From an uncultured Clostridia bacterium (lineage in GTDB: Bacteria; Bacillota; Clostridia; RUG12999), in the NCBI GenBank assembly GCA_938005345.1, contig CALLNG010000048.1, forward strand, positions 1 to 8,197: a stretch of DNA of 8,197 bases, written 5' to 3'. The translations under genes were made by a program, and so were the position numbers. Under the pieces are notes generated by a model, which was not told the DNA's origin, searched no databases, and was given only the letters and a program-made list of their open reading frames with translations. Shown piece after piece: positions 5,905 through 8,197 of the stretch. The first letter of the stretch is position 1. The number at the start of each line of letters is the position of its first letter.

Positions 5905-6483
5905 TTGAAGCAAGATTATTATTTTTTTGCGTTGCTATCGCGGATGAAGCATATTCGCAGATGGGGGTTGATGCGCAATATGGTGCGGGAAAATATTCAG
6001 GAGCACAGTTTGCAGGTTGCCATGATTGCCCACGGTCTGGCAGAAATCAGAAATGTCGCCTTTGGCGGGAATGTGCAGCCGTATTTTGTTGCAACGGCAG
6101 CGATGTATCATGATGCATGTGAGATATTAACAGGAGATTTGCCGACGCCAATTAAATATTATAATGATGAGTTGTCGGCGGCCTATAAACAAATTGAAAA
6201 GCAAGCGGAACATCAGATATTAAAAACTTTGCCGCAGCCGTTGCAGGAGCGGTATGAAAAAGTATTTGAGCCTGATGTGGAAACAGAGCAATTAGTGAAA
6301 GCAGCAGATAAGCTAGCTGCTTACCTGAAATGCATTGAAGAGGTACAGATGGGCAATACCGAATTTTCAAAAGCAAAAGAAAGTACAGAGAAGGCACTAC
6401 AAGAGATGGAAATACCCGAGGTAGAGTATTTTTTACAGCACTTTGCAAAGGGGTTTTATCTTACTGTAGATGAGTTAAAATAA
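5905..6483 (+). CDS. yfbR: HD-domain 5'-deoxynucleotidase, YfbR-like
   Basis: A 192-residue HD-superfamily phosphohydrolase closely resembling E. coli YfbR (199 residues), which removes phosphate from deoxyribonucleoside 5'-monophosphates using a divalent metal. Conserved blocks are the start KQDYYFFALLSRMKHIRRW, ENIQEHSLQVAMIAHGLA with H34, MYHDACEILTGDLPTPIKY with H69-D70, E73 and D78, and KAADKLAAYLKCIEE with D135. All metal and catalytic positions appear present. The start is TTG 5905, giving the family N-terminus; AAAGGA (5889-5894) lies about 10 bases upstream. An ATG at 5895 is out of frame and too close to that site. The gene follows gntR by 21 bases and is the last of the radA operon. 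No convincing terminator follows it: the next operon's promoter begins 16 bases after the stop, so some readthrough is likely. Confidence 0.93.
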   Translation: MKQDYYFFALLSRMKHIRRWGLMRNMVRENIQEHSLQVAMIAHGLAEIRNVAFGGNVQPYFVATAAMYHDACEILTGDLPTPIKYYNDELSAAYKQIEKQAEHQILKTLPQPLQERYEKVFEPDVETEQLVKAADKLAAYLKCIEEVQMGNTEFSKAKESTEKALQEMEIPEVEYFLQHFAKGFYLTVDELK

Positions 6484-6499
6484 AATTTTCCATTTCCCC

Positions 6500-6528
6500 T
6501 TGACAGCATGTATCTGTTATGATATAAT
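6500..6528 (+). promoter_or_regulatory. Full-consensus promoter for rpmG-secE-nusG-rplK
   Basis: TTGACA (6500-6505) and TATAAT (6523-6528) are both perfect sigma-A hexamers with an ideal 17-base spacer. TG at 6520-6521 one base before the -10 also gives an extended -10. Transcription should start near 6535. This is about as strong as a vegetative promoter can look, as expected for ribosomal protein and secretion genes. Confidence 0.93.
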
Positions 6529-6534
6529 GTATGT

Positions 6535-6652
6535 ACCTTGGAGTAGGTTCTTTTTTTATGCTCTTTTTTCAAAAGCTCTGCCAGGCTAAAATGCGTGGTA
6601 TGAAGAACCCTCCGCGTACTGGAAGATAAGAAAATATGGGAGGATGAAAGAG
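6535..6652 (+). promoter_or_regulatory. Structured 5' leader of rpmG
   Basis: About 118 bases lie between the predicted transcription start and the rpmG ATG. TGCGTGG (6592-6598) pairs with CCGCGTA (6612-6618), including two G-U pairs. CCAG (6581-6584) with CTGG (6619-6622) extends it below a one-sided bulge. The hairpin loop contains AAGAACC (6603-6609), which is fully complementary to GGTTCTT (6546-6552) near the transcript 5' end, allowing a pseudoknot. The 5' part also has a T-rich stretch (6548-6569). The fold and any regulation are inference. Confidence 0.45.
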
Positions 6653-6802
6653 ATGAGAGTAAAAATTACATTGGCCTGCAGTGAATGCAAACAGAGAAAT
6701 TATGATACAATGAAAAACAAAAAGAATACGCCAGACAGAATTGAAATGAGTAAATACTGCAGATTTTGTAAAAAACATACTACACATAAAGAAACCAAAT
6801 AA
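6653..6802 (+). CDS. rpmG: 50S ribosomal protein L33, zinc-binding form
   Basis: A 49-residue protein starting MRVKITLACSECKQRNY and ending YCRFCKKHTTHKETK, the standard bacterial L33. C9, C12, C36 and C39 form the zinc ribbon of the C+ form, which is tied to zinc availability; many genomes also carry a cysteine-free paralogue used when zinc is scarce. L33 sits near the E-site region of the large subunit. GGGAGG (6638-6643) is 9 bases before ATG 6653. An in-frame ATG at 6644 touches the Shine-Dalgarno and is rejected. It is first in the rpmG-secE-nusG-rplK transcript behind a full-consensus promoter, the usual arrangement in Clostridia. Confidence 0.97.
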   Translation: MRVKITLACSECKQRNYDTMKNKKNTPDRIEMSKYCRFCKKHTTHKETK

Positions 6803-6811
6803 TGTGTAGTA
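6778..6811 (+). other. 10-bp inverted repeat spanning the rpmG stop codon
   Basis: TACTACACAT (6778-6787) and ATGTGTAGTA (6802-6811) pair perfectly with a 14-base loop. The stop codon (6800-6802) lies at the foot of the 3' arm. No T-run follows, so it is not a terminator. It could be an RNA processing or stability element separating L33 from the secE part of the transcript. Confidence 0.5.
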
Positions 6812-6846
6812 AGCTAAAGATTGTGCGTAGCAGAGGAGTGAAATAA

Positions 6847-7071
6847 ATGGCGGAAGCAACGACAGAGAAAAAAGAAAATTGGTTTGTCCGCGCTGGAAAA
6901 AGAATTGCAAAATGGTTCCGGGAAATGAAATCGGAATTTAAAAAAATCGTATGGCCAACTCCTAAGCAGGTTGCCAAAGACACTTCCATTGTGGTAATTG
7001 TCATCGGTATTTTGGTGTGGGGACTGAGCTTGTTCTTCCACTGGGTAGTCGGCTTGATTGTCGGTGCATAA
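6847..7071 (+). CDS. secE: Preprotein translocase subunit SecE
   Basis: A 74-residue SecE of the short Gram-positive type, which clamps SecY in the SecYEG channel. A charged N-terminal cytosolic part contains an amphipathic helix ending in the conserved SEFKKIVWPTPKQ (29-41). A single transmembrane helix (about 46-72) follows. GAGGAG lies about 8 bases before the ATG. Family length is usually 60-75 for one-helix forms, so it is complete. It sits 44 bases after rpmG and ahead of nusG, the near-universal bacterial order. No tRNA gene lies between rpmG and secE, although one is found there in some Clostridia. Confidence 0.96.
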   Translation: MAEATTEKKENWFVRAGKRIAKWFREMKSEFKKIVWPTPKQVAKDTSIVVIVIGILVWGLSLFFHWVVGLIVGA

Positions 7072-7092
7072 ACGGATAACGAAGTAAATCGG

Positions 7093-7119
7093 CCTCTATA
7101 TGGAGTTTTCGTATAGAGG
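7093..7119 (+). other. Hairpin between secE and nusG
   Basis: CCTCTATA (7093-7100) and TATAGAGG (7112-7119) form a perfect 8-bp stem with an 11-base loop, followed by the interrupted T-stretch TGATTTTACTGTTTG. It may be a weak attenuator or an RNA processing site. The spacer of 127 bases between the secE stop and the nusG ATG is long for this operon. Confidence 0.5.
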
Positions 7120-7161
7120 TGATTTTACTGTTTGTAGGGAAGAGTGCAAGTCACAGAGAAA

Positions 7162-7201
7162 GGGAGGAAGAAAAGTTCTTTCAAACTTTTCGAACGATAT
7201 G
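7162..7201 (+). promoter_or_regulatory. Hairpin-bridged nusG ribosome binding site
   Basis: The only good Shine-Dalgarno, GGGAGG (7162-7167), is 31 bases from ATG 7199, too far for normal initiation. Between them GAAAAGTT (7170-7177) and AACTTTTC (7184-7191) form a perfect 8-bp stem with a 6-base loop. Folding removes 22 bases and leaves an effective spacing of about 9. No ATG, GTG or TTG lies in frame at the usual distance from the Shine-Dalgarno. Confidence 0.55.
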
Positions 7202-7717
7202 GCAGAAACAGCAAAGTGGTATGTGATTCATACCTATTCCGGGTATGAAAAAAAAGTAGAAACCAATATTGCGAAAATGATTGAAAACCGCGGCATGCAA
7301 GACCGGATTTTAGATATTCGCGTTCCAGAGGAAGAAGATTTGGAAAGCAACATGAAAAAAGCTGTGAAACGCAAAATTTTCCCGGGGTATGTGTTTTTGA
7401 AAATGATCATGTCGGACGAATGCTGGCATGCCATTCGCGGCATCCGCGGCGTGACAGGGTTTGTAGGTCCGGAATCCAAACCGGTGCCGTTGACGGAAGA
7501 AGAACTGGAAAACATGAAACTGGAAAAAACCGTTGTGGATACAGATTATTCTGTGGACGATGTTGTCCGTATCACGGACGGGCCGCTGAGCGGATATATT
7601 GGAAAAGTTTTGGAAATTTCGCCGGAGAAAGGCAAACTTAAATTGTCCGTTGACCTGTTCATGGGACGGGAAACTGTCATAGATTTGGATATGAACCAGG
7701 TGGAAGCATTGGACTAA
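7199..7717 (+). CDS. nusG: Transcription termination/antitermination factor NusG
   Basis: A 172-residue NusG, which binds the RNA polymerase clamp through its N-terminal domain and affects pausing and processivity; the KOW domain contacts Rho or the ribosome. The NGN domain (about 5-110) starts AKWYVIHTYSGYEKKVE and contains KRKIFPGYVFLKM (57-69) and GVTGFVG (84-90). The KOW domain (about 118-170) contains VVRITDGPLSGYIGKV (122-137). Length matches the usual 170-180. ATG 7199 gives the classic MAETAKWYVIHTYSG N-terminus. The frame is open upstream to an ATG at 7100, but that one lies at the hairpin 7093-7119 without a ribosome binding site and would add 33 residues that do not resemble a NusG. 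The apparent start has no adjacent Shine-Dalgarno, explained by the hairpin at 7170-7191. Confidence 0.95.
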   Translation: MAETAKWYVIHTYSGYEKKVETNIAKMIENRGMQDRILDIRVPEEEDLESNMKKAVKRKIFPGYVFLKMIMSDECWHAIRGIRGVTGFVGPESKPVPLTEEELENMKLEKTVVDTDYSVDDVVRITDGPLSGYIGKVLEISPEKGKLKLSVDLFMGRETVIDLDMNQVEALD

Positions 7718-7855
7718 TGATGAAACTAATTTCCTGATTGGAATTTAGTATACAGCAGGCATATTTGCCTGCAGGTAGCTTATGGCTGCCGTGAAGTGGG
7801 AGGATAGGGCCTCTATCCGCCAATAACCACATTGTGTTAAAAGGAGGTGCAACTC
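7718..7855 (+). promoter_or_regulatory. Structured rplK leader, candidate L1 autoregulatory site
   Basis: Four consecutive hairpins fill this 138-base gap: ACTAATTTCC/GGAATTTAGT (7725-7749, one mismatch), GCAGGCA/TGCCTGC (7755-7772), GGTAGC/GCTGCC (7774-7790, one G-U) and GGATAG/CTATCC (7802-7818). The last is preceded by GTGGGAGG (7796-7803) and followed by CCGCCAATAACCAC, resembling from memory the GGTGGGAGG-containing L1 stalk of 23S rRNA. Protein L1 is known to repress rplK-rplA mRNAs through such mimics; rplA itself would lie beyond the window. The ribosome binding site AAGGAGG (7841-7847) is separate and accessible. No T-run marks a terminator. Confidence 0.55.
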
Positions 7856-8197
7856 ATGGCTCAGAAAATCGCAGGGTTTATTAAATTGCAAATTGAAGCA
7901 GGAAAAGCAACCCCGGCACCGCCTGTTGGTCCGGCTTTAGGTCAGCATGGCGTAAACATCATGCAGTTTTGTAAAGAATTTAACGAAAAAACAGCAAAAG
8001 ACGCAGGTTTGGTTATTCCGGTCGTTATTACCGTGTATGCGGACAGATCGTTTAGTTTTGTGACCAAAACGCCGCCGGCTGCTGTATTGCTGAAAAAAGC
8101 ATGCAACCTGAAAAGCGGTTCTGGTGAACCAAACAAAACCAAGGTCGCTACAATTAAAAAAGATGCGCTCAGACAAATTGCAGAGCAGAAAATGCCT
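7856..8197 (+). CDS. rplK: 50S ribosomal protein L11 (3' end outside window)
   Basis: The first 114 residues of L11, usually about 141 residues. It opens AQKIAGFIKLQIEAGKATP followed by PPVGPALGQHGVNIMQFCK (22-40), the N-terminal domain that reaches the GTPase-associated centre and is the thiostrepton-contact region. The C-terminal domain, which binds 23S rRNA helices 43-44, is present up to KDALRQIAEQKMP and cut by the window end. AAGGAGG (7841-7847) is 8 bases before the ATG. It follows nusG in the standard order, with rplA expected next. Confidence 0.97.
   Translation, partial: MAQKIAGFIKLQIEAGKATPAPPVGPALGQHGVNIMQFCKEFNEKTAKDAGLVIPVVITVYADRSFSFVTKTPPAAVLLKKACNLKSGSGEPNKTKVATIKKDALRQIAEQKMP

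Noticed and set aside
5895..6113. ATG-initiated 72-codon frame overlapping yfbR.
   Set aside because: It is out of frame with the clear YfbR homologue, the Shine-Dalgarno touches its ATG, and the translation has no family features.
6535..6557. ACCT/AGGT mini-hairpin with a T-run as a terminator of yfbR or attenuator of rpmG.
   Set aside because: The stem is only 4 bp and has no G+C strength; it is mentioned as a possible competing fold, not called as a terminator.
6803..6846. A tRNA gene between rpmG and secE, as in some Firmicutes.
   Set aside because: The gap is 44 bases, too short for a tRNA, and has no cloverleaf elements.
7100..7198. 33-residue N-terminal extension of NusG from ATG 7100.
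   Set aside because: The ATG lies at the loop boundary of the 7093-7119 hairpin, has no Shine-Dalgarno, and the residues do not resemble NusG, which normally begins just before the KWYV motif.

Overview
The window looks like a chromosomal segment of a low-to-moderate GC Gram-positive anaerobe of the class Clostridia. The evidence is the strong AGGAGG-type ribosome binding sites, a YabR-like S1 protein, a short one-helix SecE, a four-cysteine L33 and the order rpmG-secE-nusG-rplK. An ispE gene indicates isoprenoid synthesis by the MEP pathway. No species is claimed.

Region 1 (1-1330). A small S1-domain RNA-binding protein gene ends at a strong terminator. Directly behind it lies an IS200-type single-strand transposon carrying only tnpA. 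Its start site is buried in a long RNA hairpin, a terminator faces incoming antisense transcription, and its right end carries three tandem hairpins.

Region 2 (1330-2955). A membrane glycosyltransferase of family GT2 lies on the minus strand, convergent with the IS and with its own terminator. A 354-base divergent intergenic region separates it from radA and holds a perfect TTGGCA-T-TGCCAA palindrome and a radA promoter.

Region 3 (2956-6483). radA, ispE, a GntR/FCD regulator and a YfbR-type HD 5'-nucleotidase form a tight plus-strand operon: radA/ispE overlap by 17 bases, ispE/gntR by 4, and 21 bases separate gntR from yfbR. The functions are DNA recombination/repair, isoprenoid precursor synthesis, metabolite-sensing transcription control and deoxynucleotide turnover. 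The grouping looks like shared transcription, not one pathway.

Region 4 (6484-8197). A textbook promoter (TTGACA, 17 bases, extended TG-A-TATAAT) drives the information-processing operon rpmG (L33), secE, nusG, rplK (L11, cut by the window end). Every junction in it carries predicted RNA structure: a folded rpmG leader, a 10-bp hairpin over the rpmG stop, a secE-nusG hairpin, an 8-bp hairpin lying exactly between the nusG Shine-Dalgarno and its ATG, and a four-hairpin leader before rplK that may include an L1-protein autoregulatory site.

I see no complete novel multi-gene system. The best leads are the hairpin-bridged start of nusG, the multi-hairpin right end of the IS, and the structured rpmG and rplK leaders. 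All structures were read by eye; no folding or database search was run.
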